DNA of 64,000 nucleotides, from NCBI RefSeq assembly GCF_013416525.1, contig NZ_JACCEM010000005.1, positions 248,001-312,000 of the forward strand. The letters run 5' to 3'. The notes beneath the pieces were generated by a model, which made no database searches, had not been told where the DNA came from, and saw only the letters and a list, made by a program, of their open reading frames with translations. This DNA comes from Parapusillimonas granuli. Its GTDB lineage: Bacteria; Pseudomonadota; Gammaproteobacteria; Burkholderiales; Burkholderiaceae_B. A program made the position numbers and the translations under genes. Of the stretch, positions 34,160 through 43,794 are shown one piece after another (the first letter of the stretch is position 1; the number at the start of each line of letters is the position of its first letter).

Positions 34160-35058
34160 GCTGGATATTCGACCTGCTCGTCGGGCCCTTCCTGGACTAC
34201 GCATTCATGCGGCGGGCGCTGGCGGGGTCCTTCGCATTGGCTTTCGCGGCCGGGCCTCTGGGCGTGTTCCTGGTGCTTCGCCGCATGAGCCTGATGGGCG
34301 ACGCCATGGCCCACGCCATTCTGCCGGGCGTGGCGGTCGGTTTCCTGACGGCGGGGCTTTCACTGAGCGCCATGACGATAGGCGGCATGATCACCGGCCT
34401 GCTCGTCGCCGCCCTGGCCGGGGCGGTGTCGCGGCTCACGCCGCAGCGCGAGGACGCCAGCTTCGCCGCCTTCTACCTGGTTTCGCTGGGCCTGGGCGTG
34501 CTGCTGGTGTCGCTGCGCGGCTCCAACATGGACCTGATCCATGTGCTGTTCGGCACGGTGCTGGGGCTGGACGACGCGGCTCTGCTGCTGGTGACGTCCG
34601 TCGCGAGCATCGCCTTGCTGACGCTCGCATTGATCTTCCGGCCGCTGGTGCTGGAATGCCTGGATCCTCTTTTCCTGCGCGCCCAGGGCGCCTCCGCCTC
34701 GCTGGTGCATCTGGTGTTCCTGCTGCTGCTGGTGGCCACGATGGTGGCCGGCTTCCAGGTGCTGGGCACGCTGATGGTGGTGGGCATCATGATGCTGCCG
34801 GCCACGGCCGCCAGATTCTGGACGGGCACGGCGGGGCGCCAGATGGTGCTGGCCGCGGCGCTGGGCACGGCGGCGTCCTACGCCGGCCTGCTTTTTTCGT
34901 ATTACGCCAATGTGCCGGCTTCACCCGCCATCATTCTTTCGGCAGGATGCCTGTATTTCGTCTCGGTACTTATCGGGCCTCACGGCGGGTTGTTGCAGGC
35001 GGCGAGGCAGGCTCGCGCGCGGCGGCGGCGCCTGTCCCGGGTCCTGGAGCACTCATAA
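34156..35058 (+). CDS. znuB: Zinc ABC transporter permease
   Basis: A 300-aa ABC-3 family permease with about eight or nine membrane segments. Family blocks: LGVFLVLRRMSLMGDAMAHAILPGVAVGFL near the N-terminus and LGTLMVVGIMMLPATAARFW. It starts with GTG at 34156, overlapping the znuC stop, with GGGAG upstream. Its TAA shares one base with the znuA ATG (TAATG). Metal specificity is inferred from the neighbouring Zur box and the His-rich binding protein. Confidence 0.92.
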   Translation: MSWIFDLLVGPFLDYAFMRRALAGSFALAFAAGPLGVFLVLRRMSLMGDAMAHAILPGVAVGFLTAGLSLSAMTIGGMITGLLVAALAGAVSRLTPQREDASFAAFYLVSLGLGVLLVSLRGSNMDLIHVLFGTVLGLDDAALLLVTSVASIALLTLALIFRPLVLECLDPLFLRAQGASASLVHLVFLLLLVATMVAGFQVLGTLMVVGIMMLPATAARFWTGTAGRQMVLAAALGTAASYAGLLFSYYANVPASPAIILSAGCLYFVSVLIGPHGGLLQAARQARARRRRLSRVLEHS

Positions 35059-36119
35059 TGTCCCGCATCAGCGCTTTCCATGATTTCCGGCCTTTGCGCC
35101 GCCTCGCGCTCACGTCGATCGCGGCGGGTTTCGTCGCCGGGCTGGCGCCCGCATCCGCGCTCGCGCAGCCGGCGGGCCTGGCGGGGCCGCCGCTGAAGGT
35201 CGTGGCCAGTTTTTCCATCCTGGGCGACATGGTGCGCGAGATCGGGGGCGAGCACGTTTCCCTGACGACCATCGTCGGGCCCGACGCCGATGCGCATACG
35301 TTCGAGCCCTCGCCCAAGAACGTGCAGGCGCTGGCCAAGGCGCAGGTGCTGGTGCTGAACGGGCTGGACTTCGAGCCATGGCTGCCGCGCCTGGTCGAAT
35401 CGGCCGGCTTCAAGGGCTTGCAGGTGCTGGCGAGCAAGGGCGTCCCGGTCAGGCATCTGAGCACCGAGGGCCCGCGGGAGCACGCCGGCCATGCGGAGCA
35501 CGATCATGATGAGGACCACGATGACGAGGATCACGATGAAGCGCCCGGGCACGGCCATGCGCACGGAGACGTCGATCCGCATGCCTGGCAAAGCCTGAGC
35601 AACGGCATGATCTATGCCGCCAACATCGCCGACGGCCTGGGCGCGGCGGACCCGGCCCGCCGGGCGTATTACAAGAACCGCGCGAGACTGTACATCGAAA
35701 AAATGAAGAAGCTGGACGCCGAGATCAAGCTTGCGCTGTCCGATGTGCCGAAGCACAAGCGCAAGGTGATCAGTTCTCATGACGCCTTCGGCTATTTCGC
35801 CGACGCCTACGGCATTCAGTTCCTGGCGGTGACGGGCATATCGAATCAGGCGGAGCCTTCGGCGCGCGAGGTGGCGGCGCTGATAGACCGGGTCAGGCGG
35901 GAGTCCATCGCGGGGGTGTTCATCGAGAATGCGGCCAGCCCCAAGCTGGTTGAGCAGATCGCCAGGGAAACCGGCGCCAAGGTGGGCGGCACGCTTTATT
36001 CCGACGCGCTGGCGAAGGCGGACCAGCCGGCGTCCAGCTATCTGGGCATGTTCACCTGGAATGCCGGGCAGCTCATTTATGTCTTGAAGTCGGATGTCAT
36101 CAAGCCGGGAGGCGGCTAG
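35058..36119 (+). CDS. znuA: Zinc ABC transporter substrate-binding protein
   Basis: A 353-aa periplasmic metal-binding protein (cluster A-I). Signal peptide with cleavage near ASALAQP. Zinc-site residues: His in DADAHTFEPSP, a His in VDPHAWQSL, a His in ISSHDAFGYF and a C-terminal Asp in GGTLYSDALAK. A flexible acidic His loop (HAGHAEHDHDEDHDDEDHDE and on) lies between strands, as in ZnuA of E. coli and typical for zinc over manganese. Last gene of the znuCBA operon. Confidence 0.94.
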   Translation: MSRISAFHDFRPLRRLALTSIAAGFVAGLAPASALAQPAGLAGPPLKVVASFSILGDMVREIGGEHVSLTTIVGPDADAHTFEPSPKNVQALAKAQVLVLNGLDFEPWLPRLVESAGFKGLQVLASKGVPVRHLSTEGPREHAGHAEHDHDEDHDDEDHDEAPGHGHAHGDVDPHAWQSLSNGMIYAANIADGLGAADPARRAYYKNRARLYIEKMKKLDAEIKLALSDVPKHKRKVISSHDAFGYFADAYGIQFLAVTGISNQAEPSAREVAALIDRVRRESIAGVFIENAASPKLVEQIARETGAKVGGTLYSDALAKADQPASSYLGMFTWNAGQLIYVLKSDVIKPGGG

Positions 36120-36194
36120 CGCGGGTTGGGCGGGCCGCCGCGCCCGTTGTTCGGTTTCCGCGCGGCTTGTTGATCGACCACCGCGCCCGGCGGT

Positions 36195-37148
36195 TCAGCC
36201 GCGGCGCCGGCCGGCCCTGGGGTGGGCCTGGTCATAGACCTTGGCCAGGTGCTGGAAGTCCAGGCGGGTGTAGATCTGGGTCGTGGAAATGTTGGCGTGG
36301 CCCAGCATTTCCTGGACGGCGCGCAGGTCCTGGGCGGATTGCAGCATGTGGCTGGCGAAGCTGTGGCGCAGCGCGTGCGGGTGCGCATGCACCGGCAGCC
36401 CGATCCTGGCGGCCAGGCGTTCCAGCTGCAGCTGCACGACGCGCGGCGATATGCGCTTGCCGCGCGCGCCCAGGAACAGGGCGGCGCCGTCGCCGGGGCC
36501 GGCGTCGGCGTGCAGCAAGCCGGTGCGCAAGGGCAGCCAGCGTTGCAGCGCTTCGATCGCCTTGCCGCCTAGCGGCACGGCGCGCGACTTGCCGCCTTTG
36601 CCGCGCACCACGGCTTCTTTTTCATCCAGTTGCAGCCAGCTGACGGACTCGTAGCCGTCCTGGCGCGTGTATCGCCAATCCAGGCTGATGAGTTCGGCCA
36701 GCCGCAATCCGCTGGAATAGAGCACTTCGAACATCGCCTGGTCGCGGCAGTCTATCGGCGTGGAGGGCGGGGGCAGGCCGGGGTGGTCCAGCAGCGCCTG
36801 CGCCTGGTCCACGGAGAGTGCCTTGGGCAGGCTGCGCGGCGCTTTGGGCGCGCGGATGCCGGCCGCCGGATTGGCGTCCAGGCCGGCGGCCGGCGCCCAC
36901 CATTGGAAGAACCCGCGCCATGCCGCCAGCGCCCGGGCCAGGCTGCGGGGCTGCAGCCCCTGGCCGTGGAGCCGCGCGATGGCCTGGCGTATGTGGCTTT
37001 CGGCGTAGCGTTCCAGCGCCAGCCCGGGATGGCACTGCGCCAGGTGGTGGAGGTCCTGGCGGTACCCCGCCAGGGTATGCGGGGAATAGCGCCGATGGGC
37101 CTGGAGATGGGCCAGCCATTGCTCCATGGGCGGCGGCAGCGCATGCAT
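36195..37148 (-). CDS. xerC: Tyrosine recombinase XerC
   Basis: A 317-aa site-specific recombinase that, with XerD, resolves chromosome dimers at dif. The N-terminal core-binding domain starts MEQWLAHLQAHRRYSPHTLAGYRQDL. The catalytic set is complete: Arg in SSGLRLAEL, Lys in GKGGKSR, HALRHSFA (His and Arg), His in LGHANIST and nucleophile Tyr in TTQIYTRLD. A 10-residue variable stretch (RYTRQDGYESVSW) follows LISLDW. It is the last gene of a leftward cluster after DUF484; the xerC-DUF484-dapF order is classic. Confidence 0.95.
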   Translation of the reverse strand: MHALPPPMEQWLAHLQAHRRYSPHTLAGYRQDLHHLAQCHPGLALERYAESHIRQAIARLHGQGLQPRSLARALAAWRGFFQWWAPAAGLDANPAAGIRAPKAPRSLPKALSVDQAQALLDHPGLPPPSTPIDCRDQAMFEVLYSSGLRLAELISLDWRYTRQDGYESVSWLQLDEKEAVVRGKGGKSRAVPLGGKAIEALQRWLPLRTGLLHADAGPGDGAALFLGARGKRISPRVVQLQLERLAARIGLPVHAHPHALRHSFASHMLQSAQDLRAVQEMLGHANISTTQIYTRLDFQHLAKVYDQAHPRAGRRRG

Positions 37149-37159
37149 GGCGGCGGGCC

Positions 37160-37849
37160 CTATGCGCAGTCGCCGCCGGCGGCGCGGCCCTGCAGGCGCG
37201 ACAGGCCGGCGCCGGCCAGTTCGCCGATGATCTCCAGGAAGGCGGTGCCCATGTCGGGGGCGAACCGTTCGGGGTCGTTCGAGCCCAGGACCAGCAGCCC
37301 GATGGGCGGCGCGCCCTTGGCCGGCGCCAGGGGGATGACGGCCAGCGACGCCGGCCGTTCGCCCAGCCAGCCCGCCGCTTCCTGGTCTTTGTAGGGGCCG
37401 CAATAGGGCCGGGGCAATTCGCGCGCGTAGTCGCGCACGGACGGGGTGACGTCCCGGAGGTGCGGGCTGCCGGCGCCCAGCCCGGGCAGGTCCCATACGC
37501 GCAGGGCGACGCCGGGCAGGTCGAAAAGCTCGCGCAGGCTGTCGACGATGTGGCGCGGCAGGGCGGCGGCATCGTCTTCGGCCAGCATGCGGCAGCACCA
37601 GCTGGTGAGCGTCTTGCTGGTGCGCTCGTTGCCGCTGGCGTTGTGCGCCAGGCCGGAGAGCTTCCATTCCAGGTCCTTGACCCGGGCGCGCAGGGTGAGG
37701 ATCTGGCGCTCGCCCAGCGATATGGCGCGGGTTTCATTGGGATGGGGGACACGCAGGTTGGCGAAGAGCTCGGCATGATCCTGGAAGAAGGAAGGATGCT
37801 CTTGAAGATAGCGCGCGATCGTGTCGGCGGAGAGGCTCTCTGCGGTCAT
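37160..37849 (-). CDS. DUF484 (GAF-like) family protein
   Basis: A 229-aa cytoplasmic protein. An N-terminal helical part, [31 protein letters not shown], and a coiled coil ([22 protein letters not shown]) are the family signature; a GAF-like domain follows. DUF484 lies between dapF and xerC in many proteobacteria; its role is unproven. The ATG overlaps the dapF stop (ATGA). Confidence 0.9.
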   Translation of the reverse strand: MTAESLSADTIARYLQEHPSFFQDHAELFANLRVPHPNETRAISLGERQILTLRARVKDLEWKLSGLAHNASGNERTSKTLTSWCCRMLAEDDAAALPRHIVDSLRELFDLPGVALRVWDLPGLGAGSPHLRDVTPSVRDYARELPRPYCGPYKDQEAAGWLGERPASLAVIPLAPAKGAPPIGLLVLGSNDPERFAPDMGTAFLEIIGELAGAGLSRLQGRAAGGDCA

Positions 37850-38739
37850 GGTGGCGTAAGGTCCTTGGAAGGAAACTGTTGAACGAGCCGGTCGATGTCG
37901 ACCTGGCCGGAATAGACGGTGGTGGCGGGGCCGCTCATGCGCAGCGCCCGGCCGTCCCAGGCTACCGTCAGCGGCCCGCCGCGCGTATGCACCCGCACGG
38001 GGCTGTCGAGCAGGCCGCGCCGTATGCCGGCGACGGCGGCGGCGCAGGCGCCCGTGCCGCAAGCCAGGGTTTCCCCGGCGCCGCGCTCGTAGACGCGCAA
38101 ACGTATGGTGTGCCGGTCGACCACTTGCATGAACCCCGCGTTGACGCGCTGCCTGAAGCGCGGATGCGACTCGATCAGCGGGCCCGCCTGTTCCACCGGG
38201 TGGCGGTCCACGTCATCCACCAGCTGGACGGCATGGGGGTTGGAGATGGCCACCAGGGACAGCAGGGCGTCGGCTTGCCCGGGCAGGGGCAGCACCCACA
38301 GGGTGTCTTCGCCGCAGGCCTGCGATTGCAGGCCCGTGGTGTCGAAGCCGACGTCGTCGGGGCCGAAGCGGGTCTGGCCCATTTCGACCGAGACCCCGGC
38401 CTCGGGGGTGTTGTCCAGGGTGATCAGGCCGGTGCGGATTTCGGCGCGCAAGGGGTTGCGGCGCGACAGGCCTTGTTCGTGCACGAAGCGCACGAAACAG
38501 CGTGCGCCATTGCCGCAGTGCTCGACTTCGCCGCCGTCGGCGTTGAAGATGCGGTAGCGGAAGTCGGCCTCGGGATGATGCGGGGCCTCGACGAGCAGGA
38601 TTTGGTCGGCGCCGATGCCGAAGTGCCGGTGCGCGAGCGCGCGCGCCCGTTCGGGCGTCATTTCTATGGCTTGGCGGACGCCGTCAAGGACGACGAAATC
38701 ATTGCCCGCGCCATGCATTTTTACGAAGTTCCAGATCAT
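37846..38739 (-). CDS. dapF: Diaminopimelate epimerase
   Basis: A 297-aa cytoplasmic enzyme interconverting LL- and meso-diaminopimelate for lysine and peptidoglycan. The two catalytic cysteines lie in [10 protein letters not shown] and [11 protein letters not shown]. The N-terminus [20 protein letters not shown] is canonical and fixes the start at 38739, although no clear ribosome site is seen there; a longer start at 38763 is possible. Coupled to DUF484 downstream. Confidence 0.96.
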   Translation of the reverse strand: MIWNFVKMHGAGNDFVVLDGVRQAIEMTPERARALAHRHFGIGADQILLVEAPHHPEADFRYRIFNADGGEVEHCGNGARCFVRFVHEQGLSRRNPLRAEIRTGLITLDNTPEAGVSVEMGQTRFGPDDVGFDTTGLQSQACGEDTLWVLPLPGQADALLSLVAISNPHAVQLVDDVDRHPVEQAGPLIESHPRFRQRVNAGFMQVVDRHTIRLRVYERGAGETLACGTGACAAAVAGIRRGLLDSPVRVHTRGGPLTVAWDGRALRMSGPATTVYSGQVDIDRLVQQFPSKDLTPP

Positions 38740-38788
38740 GGGAGTGATTATGCCCCGATTCATAGGGTTTGACTGCGGTGTCGCGGCC

Positions 38789-39679
38789 TCAGTAGATGCG
38801 GGCTTCGCCTTCCGGTCGGGTCTTGAAGCGCCGATGCACCCAGTAGTATTGGGGCGGGTCGCGGCGCACCCAGTCTTCGATGAGCCGGTTCAGGCGCGCC
38901 GTGGCCGCCTCGGGCGTGTCATCGCCGGGAAAGTCGTCCAGCGGCGGCAGGACCTGGACATGATACTTGCCGGTGGCCAGGTCCAGCCGAGACACGATGG
39001 GCACGACGGCCGCATCGACGCTTTTCGCGATCTGGGCGGTGGCCAGCAGGGTGGCGGCCTGCACGCCGAAGAACGGCAGGAAGGCGGCCCCGGTCGTGCC
39101 GAAATCCATGTCCGGCAGGTAATACGTGGGCACGCCGTTGCGCAGGTGGCGGATGAGCCCCCGGACGCCGTCGTGGCGGCTGATCAGGTGCACGGTATTG
39201 AAGCGGCCGCGGCCCTGGCGGACGATCTCGTCCACGTCGGCATCGCTTTGGCGCGTGTACATGGTGGCCGATTCGCGCAGGAACAGCGTCAGCCTGGTGG
39301 CGGCGGCGTCCAGCCCGATGAAGTGCGGCGCGAGCATCAGGATCCGGCGCCTGGACTTGATCAGTTCGTCCAGATGCTCCAGCCCGGTGATGGGAGTGGT
39401 GTCGAGGATGGTGGACGGGGCGCCGAACCACAGCAGGCCGCGGTCGACGACGGATTGGGCGAGCAGCTGGAAGTGGCGCCTGAGCCAGATTTCGCGGTCC
39501 TGGGGGGATCTTTCGGGAAAGCACAGCGCGAGATTGGTGCGCACGATGTGCGCCCTGGAGCGCATCAGCCCGGGCGCCAGCCAGCCCAGCGCGCGCGCCC
39601 AGCGCCGCCGCGTGGCATAGGAACTGCGGCCGAAGTAGGAAAATACCCCGCGCAGCAGGGAAAGCTTGTTGAATTTCAT
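38789..39679 (-). CDS. Lipid A biosynthesis acyltransferase (LpxL/LpxM family), second copy
   Basis: A 296-aa inner-membrane-associated acyltransferase adding a secondary acyl chain to the lipid A precursor. The family HX4D/E motif is HFIGLD (about residue 118), with later blocks [30 protein letters not shown] and [18 protein letters not shown]. The ATG overlaps the stop of the upstream homologue (ATGA). The two copies differ substantially, so they probably act at different positions, one LpxL-like and one LpxM-like. Confidence 0.92.
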   Translation of the reverse strand: MKFNKLSLLRGVFSYFGRSSYATRRRWARALGWLAPGLMRSRAHIVRTNLALCFPERSPQDREIWLRRHFQLLAQSVVDRGLLWFGAPSTILDTTPITGLEHLDELIKSRRRILMLAPHFIGLDAAATRLTLFLRESATMYTRQSDADVDEIVRQGRGRFNTVHLISRHDGVRGLIRHLRNGVPTYYLPDMDFGTTGAAFLPFFGVQAATLLATAQIAKSVDAAVVPIVSRLDLATGKYHVQVLPPLDDFPGDDTPEAATARLNRLIEDWVRRDPPQYYWVHRRFKTRPEGEARIY

Positions 39680-40530
39680 TGGAGCGGATCGGCGGGGCGC
39701 GGCGGCGCCTCTTTGGGAATCTTGTAGCGGTTGTAGCTCCACAGGTATTGCTGCGGAAAGCGGCGGATGAGCGTTTCCATGGCGCCGTTGATGGCGGCCG
39801 CCAAGGCCTGCGGATCGGCCGGCAGGGGTTCCGGCAGCCGCAGATAGTGCATGCGCCAGCCTTTGCCGCCGGGCAGCCGCTCGCCGGCCGTCAGGATGAC
39901 CGCCACGCCGGTCTGCAGCGCGAGCTTGCCCGCCAGGGTCATGGTGTAGGCCTGCTTGCCGAAGAACGGCGCCCAGACGCCGTCGCCGGCGCCCGGGACC
40001 TGATCGGGCAGCATGCCCACCGCTTCGCCGCGTTTCAGGGCGCGCACGAACTCGCGCACGCCCTGGAGCGAGGCGGGGACGGCCCTGAGACCGGGCATGT
40101 CGCGCGCATGCCGCATGATGGGTTCCAGAAACGCCTGCCGGGGCGGGCGGTACATGACGGTGAGCGGCCCGTACTGCGTCGCGTTGCGGGCGGTGATCTC
40201 GAAGCAGCCCAGGTGCGGCGTCAAGTACAGGATGCTCCGGCCTTCGGCCATGGCCTGGCGCACCACTTCGTCGTTGCCGTCGTCGGTGATGGCCAGGCAT
40301 TGTTGCGTATGCAGCCAGATGCGCGGCGTTTCCAGGATCATCGCGCCGGTTTCCGCCGCCGCCCGCCGCGCGAACGACGGGTCGGCATAGCCGGCCTGCC
40401 GGGCGTTCTGCCGCAGGCGCCTGCGATAACGGCCGGGCCAGGCATAGACGAGCATGCCGGCGAGGCGTCCGATCCTGTGCAGGACAGGAAGTGGCAGCGA
40501 GGCCAGCAAATGAAACAAAGCCCGGAACAT
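39676..40530 (-). CDS. Lipid A biosynthesis acyltransferase (LpxL/LpxM family), first copy
   Basis: A 284-aa acyltransferase with one N-terminal membrane segment (MFRALFHLLASLPLPVLHRIG). The catalytic HX4E motif is HLGCFE, followed by TVMYRPPRQAFLEPIM and GVGMLPDQVPGAGDGV-like substrate blocks, ending PQQYLWSYNRYKIP. First of the leftward cluster lpxL-lpxL-dapF-DUF484-xerC, divergent from metK. Which acyl position it serves is not decidable here. Confidence 0.92.
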   Translation of the reverse strand: MFRALFHLLASLPLPVLHRIGRLAGMLVYAWPGRYRRRLRQNARQAGYADPSFARRAAAETGAMILETPRIWLHTQQCLAITDDGNDEVVRQAMAEGRSILYLTPHLGCFEITARNATQYGPLTVMYRPPRQAFLEPIMRHARDMPGLRAVPASLQGVREFVRALKRGEAVGMLPDQVPGAGDGVWAPFFGKQAYTMTLAGKLALQTGVAVILTAGERLPGGKGWRMHYLRLPEPLPADPQALAAAINGAMETLIRRFPQQYLWSYNRYKIPKEAPPRPADPLQ

Positions 40531-40645
40531 AGACGGCGGAAATAACCCTTACAGGAGATGGCGTAAATAGTGTCCGGGCCTATTTTCGCTTAAAATGGCG
40601 TTTATCGCTGAGTTAACCGACAACTTGCGGGGCGATACAGCGCTG

Positions 40646-40707
40646 CCTGCGGGCGGCGTGCAACTAATCCGCTAAAGCGTCGCGCCCGATTTCCACTGCT
40701 ACGCAGG
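40646..40707 (+). ncRNA. Possible structured 5' leader of metK
   Basis: CCTGC (40646-40650) can pair with GCAGG (40703-40707), continued by GGGCG (40651-40655) with CGCCC (40683-40687) across a bulge, with a small inner hairpin near CGCTAAAGCG (40670-40679). The roughly 245-base gap between lpxL and metK has no gene. I do not recognise a known SAM riboswitch class; this could be chance pairing in G+C-rich DNA. Confidence 0.25.
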
Positions 40708-40775
40708 TGTCCGAGGTGCAACGCGTTTCGTTCAACCTCCAGGCCGGGCAGCCGGCAACACAAGGACGCATCGCC

Positions 40776-41939
40776 GTGGCAAACAACGATTTTCTTTTCA
40801 CTTCCGAATCCGTCTCCGAAGGCCATCCCGACAAGGTCGCCGACCAAATCTCCGATTCCATCCTCGACGCCATCTTCACCCAGGACCCGAACGCCCGCGT
40901 GGCGGCCGAAACCCTGTGCAATACCGGCCTGGTCATCCTGGCCGGTGAAATCACCACCACCGCCAACGTCGACTACATCCAGGTCGCGCGCGACACCATC
41001 AAGCGCATCGGCTACGACAACACCGAATACGGCATCGACTACAAGGGCTGCGCGGTGCTGGTCGCCTACGACAAGCAATCGCCCGACATCGCCCAGGGCG
41101 TCGATCGCAGCGAAGACGAAATCCTGAACCAGGGCGCGGGCGACCAGGGGCTGATGTTCGGCTATGCCTGCGATGAAACCCCGGACCTCATGCCGGCGCC
41201 CATCTGGTATGCGCACCGCCTGGTGCAGCGCCAGAGCGAATTGCGCAAAGACGGCCGCCTGCCGTGGCTGCGCCCGGACGCCAAGTCGCAGGTCACCTTC
41301 CGCTACATCAACGGCAAGCCGGCGGAGGTCGACACCGTGGTGCTGTCCACGCAGCACGCGCCCGACATCTCCCAGTCCGACATCCGCGAAGCCGTCATCG
41401 AGGAAATCATCAAGCCCAGTTTCCCCGACGGCCTGCTGACGCCCAGGACCAAGTTCCTGATCAACCCCACCGGCATCTTCGTCATCGGCGGGCCGCAGGG
41501 CGATTGCGGGCTGACGGGCCGCAAGATCATCGTCGACACCTATGGCGGCGCATGCCCGCACGGCGGCGGCGCGTTCTCGGGCAAGGATCCCTCCAAGGTG
41601 GACCGCTCGGCGGCCTACGCGGCGCGCTATGTGGCCAAGAACGTGGTTGCGGCGGGGCTGGCGCGCCAATGCCAGGTGCAGGTCAGCTACGCCATCGGCG
41701 TGGCCGACCCCATCAACATCACCGTCTACACGGAAGGCACCGGCGTGATCCCCGACGAGCAGATCGCCCGCCTGGTGCGCGAGCACTTCGACCTGCGTCC
41801 GAAGGGCATCATCAACATGCTGGATCTCCTGCGCCCCATCTACGCCAAGACCGCCGCTTACGGGCACTTCGGCCGCAGCGAGCCGGAATTCAGCTGGGAA
41901 GCCACCGACAAGGCGCTGGCGCTGAAGCAGGCGGCCTGA
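40776..41939 (+). CDS. metK: S-adenosylmethionine synthetase
   Basis: A 387-aa cytoplasmic enzyme making SAM from methionine and ATP. Motifs: [20 protein letters not shown] (ATP and metal site), [12 protein letters not shown] (flexible loop region), [16 protein letters not shown] and [20 protein letters not shown] use the GTG at 40776 (MANNDFLF) with AAGGA upstream, giving the family's usual length; an ATG at 40707 would add 23 unconserved residues. It starts the SAM-cycle cluster. Confidence 0.96.
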   Translation: MANNDFLFTSESVSEGHPDKVADQISDSILDAIFTQDPNARVAAETLCNTGLVILAGEITTTANVDYIQVARDTIKRIGYDNTEYGIDYKGCAVLVAYDKQSPDIAQGVDRSEDEILNQGAGDQGLMFGYACDETPDLMPAPIWYAHRLVQRQSELRKDGRLPWLRPDAKSQVTFRYINGKPAEVDTVVLSTQHAPDISQSDIREAVIEEIIKPSFPDGLLTPRTKFLINPTGIFVIGGPQGDCGLTGRKIIVDTYGGACPHGGGAFSGKDPSKVDRSAAYAARYVAKNVVAAGLARQCQVQVSYAIGVADPINITVYTEGTGVIPDEQIARLVREHFDLRPKGIINMLDLLRPIYAKTAAYGHFGRSEPEFSWEATDKALALKQAA

Positions 41940-41940
41940 C

Positions 41941-42162
41941 ATGGAAGAGCGCGAGGCGAAACGCGAGCGCGACGACGCGCGCAGCCTGAATCCCAGCGAT
42001 TCGCCTTGTGTGGCGGTGTGTTCCACTCTGTACGACGATGTCTGCCGGGGTTGCGGGCGCACGGCCATGGAGGTCGCCAATTGGGTGCTCCTGGACGACG
42101 ACGAAAAGCGCGAGATCTGGGAACGCATCACCGCCCAGGGGTATCCGAAGCGAAAAGGGTAG
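41941..42162 (+). CDS. DUF1289 small cysteine-rich protein
   Basis: A 73-aa protein with SPCVAVCSTLYDDVCRGCGRT: four cysteines in a C-x3-C ... C-x2-C pattern, the DUF1289 mark and a likely metal or iron-sulphur site. It begins one base after the metK stop and should be cotranslated with it. The family's function is unknown. It ends about 30 bases before the SAH riboswitch. Confidence 0.88.
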   Translation: MEEREAKRERDDARSLNPSDSPCVAVCSTLYDDVCRGCGRTAMEVANWVLLDDDEKREIWERITAQGYPKRKG

Positions 42163-42194
42163 GGCGCCGGCGCCTGTCCCCATGCTACAATCCA

Positions 42195-42275
42195 GGCTTC
42201 CCGAGGAGCGCTGCAACGGTGTCGATCCATGATCCACCGCTAGGCTCGGGAAGCCTTCTTCACCCAACGGCGCTC
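42195..42275 (+). ncRNA. S-adenosylhomocysteine (SAH) riboswitch
   Basis: The conserved core CCGAGGAGCGCTGCAAC (42201-42217), AGGCTCGG (42242-42249) and CAACGGCGCTCA (42265-42276) match the SAH riboswitch consensus. Helices seen: P1, 11 bp, 42195-42205 with 42245-42255; inner hairpin 42217-42221 with 42235-42239, extended by 42224-42226 with 42232-42234; pseudoknot GAGCGC (42206-42211) with GCGCTC (42270-42275). Downstream GATGAGC (42297-42303) can instead capture GCTCATC (42272-42278), a mutually exclusive helix. It precedes ahcY by 77 bases and should turn ahcY on when SAH accumulates. Confidence 0.93.
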
Positions 42276-42352
42276 ATCGTTCCCTGTACAGGCGAAGATG
42301 AGCTCACGTTGCAAAGGCGCTTCGGCTGCTACAGGTTTATTGGAATACCACC

Positions 42353-43771
42353 ATGAATACTGTTGCTGAAGCCACCGTCACCGACTACAAGATCGCCGAT
42401 ATCGCCCTGGCCGAATGGGGCCGCCGGGAAATCGCCATCGCCGAGACCGAAATGCCCGGCCTCATGGCGACCCGCGAGGAATTCGCCGCCAGCCAGCCGC
42501 TAAAGGGCGCCCGCATCGCCGGCAGCCTGCACATGACCATCCAGACCGCGGTGCTCATCGAGACCCTGAAGGCGCTGGGCGCCGACGTGCGCTGGGCGTC
42601 GTGCAACATTTTCTCCACCCAGGACCATGCCGCCGCCGCCATCGCCGCCGGCGGCACGCCCGTTTTCGCCGTCAAGGGCGAAACGCTTGAAGACTATTGG
42701 CGGTACACCCATGAAATCTTCGAATGGCCCAATGGCAACCATGCCAACATGATCCTGGACGACGGCGGCGACGCCACGCTGCTGCTGCATCTGGGCGCGA
42801 AGGCCGAGTCCGATATTTCCGTGCTGGCCAATCCCGGCAGCGAAGAAGAGCGCATTCTGTTCGCCGCCATCAAGGCCAGGCTCGCCGCCGATCCCAAGTG
42901 GTATTCCGAACGCCTGGCGGCCGTCCGCGGCGTAACCGAAGAAACCACCACCGGCGTGCACCGCCTGTATCAGATGTCGAAGAAAGGCGAGCTCGCCTTC
43001 CCCGCCATCAATGTCAACGATTCGGTCACCAAGTCCAAGTTCGACAACCTGTACGGCTGCCGCGAGTCCCTGGTCGACGGTATCAAGCGCGCGACCGACG
43101 TCATGGTCGCCGGCAAGATCGCCGTGGTCTGCGGCTTCGGCGACGTGGGCAAAGGCTGCGCCCAGGCGCTGGCCGCCTTGCGCGCCCAGGTGTGGGTCAC
43201 CGAAATCGACCCCATCTGCGCCCTGCAGGCCTCCATGGAAGGCTACAGGGTCGTGACCCTCGATGAAGCCGCCGACAAGGCCGACATCTTCGTGACCGCC
43301 ACCGGCAATTACCACGTCATCACGCGCGAACACATGGAGCGCATGAAAGACCAGGCCATCGTCTGCAACATCGGCCACTTCGACAACGAAATAGACGTCG
43401 CGGCCATCGAGGACCTGCCCTGGGAAGAGATCAAGCCGCAGGTCGATCACGTGATCTTCCCCGACGGCAAGCGCATCATCCTGCTGGCCAAGGGCCGGCT
43501 CGTGAACCTGGGCTGCGCCACCGGCCATCCTTCCTTCGTGATGTCGGCGTCCTTCACCAACCAGACCATCGCCCAGATCGAGCTCTTCACCCGCGGCGAC
43601 GCCTATGAAAAAGGCCAGGTCTATGTGCTGCCCAAGCATCTGGACGAAAAAGTGGCCCGCCTGCATCTGAAGAAGCTGGGCGCGCAACTGACCACCCTGA
43701 GCCAGGCGCAGGCCGACTACATCAACGTTCCGGTCGCGGGCCCCTACAAGCCCGACCATTATCGCTACTAA
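42353..43771 (+). CDS. ahcY: S-adenosylhomocysteine hydrolase
   Basis: A 472-aa cytoplasmic NAD-dependent enzyme splitting SAH into adenosine and homocysteine, relieving product inhibition of methyltransferases. Motifs: [15 protein letters not shown], the NAD loop [39 protein letters not shown] with the catalytic Lys/Asp, and the C-terminal KPDHYRY that reaches the neighbouring subunit. It is controlled by the SAH riboswitch directly upstream and followed by the holin-like gene and metF. Confidence 0.97.
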   Translation: MNTVAEATVTDYKIADIALAEWGRREIAIAETEMPGLMATREEFAASQPLKGARIAGSLHMTIQTAVLIETLKALGADVRWASCNIFSTQDHAAAAIAAGGTPVFAVKGETLEDYWRYTHEIFEWPNGNHANMILDDGGDATLLLHLGAKAESDISVLANPGSEEERILFAAIKARLAADPKWYSERLAAVRGVTEETTTGVHRLYQMSKKGELAFPAINVNDSVTKSKFDNLYGCRESLVDGIKRATDVMVAGKIAVVCGFGDVGKGCAQALAALRAQVWVTEIDPICALQASMEGYRVVTLDEAADKADIFVTATGNYHVITREHMERMKDQAIVCNIGHFDNEIDVAAIEDLPWEEIKPQVDHVIFPDGKRIILLAKGRLVNLGCATGHPSFVMSASFTNQTIAQIELFTRGDAYEKGQVYVLPKHLDEKVARLHLKKLGAQLTTLSQAQADYINVPVAGPYKPDHYRY

Positions 43772-43794
43772 GCTCAAACAAAGGAGAATGGCCC

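Noticed and set aside
40706-40735. SAH-riboswitch-like string CCGAGGTGCAAC near metK
   Set aside because: It resembles one aptamer segment but lacks the AGGCTCGG and GGCGCTC partners, unlike the complete aptamer at 42195.
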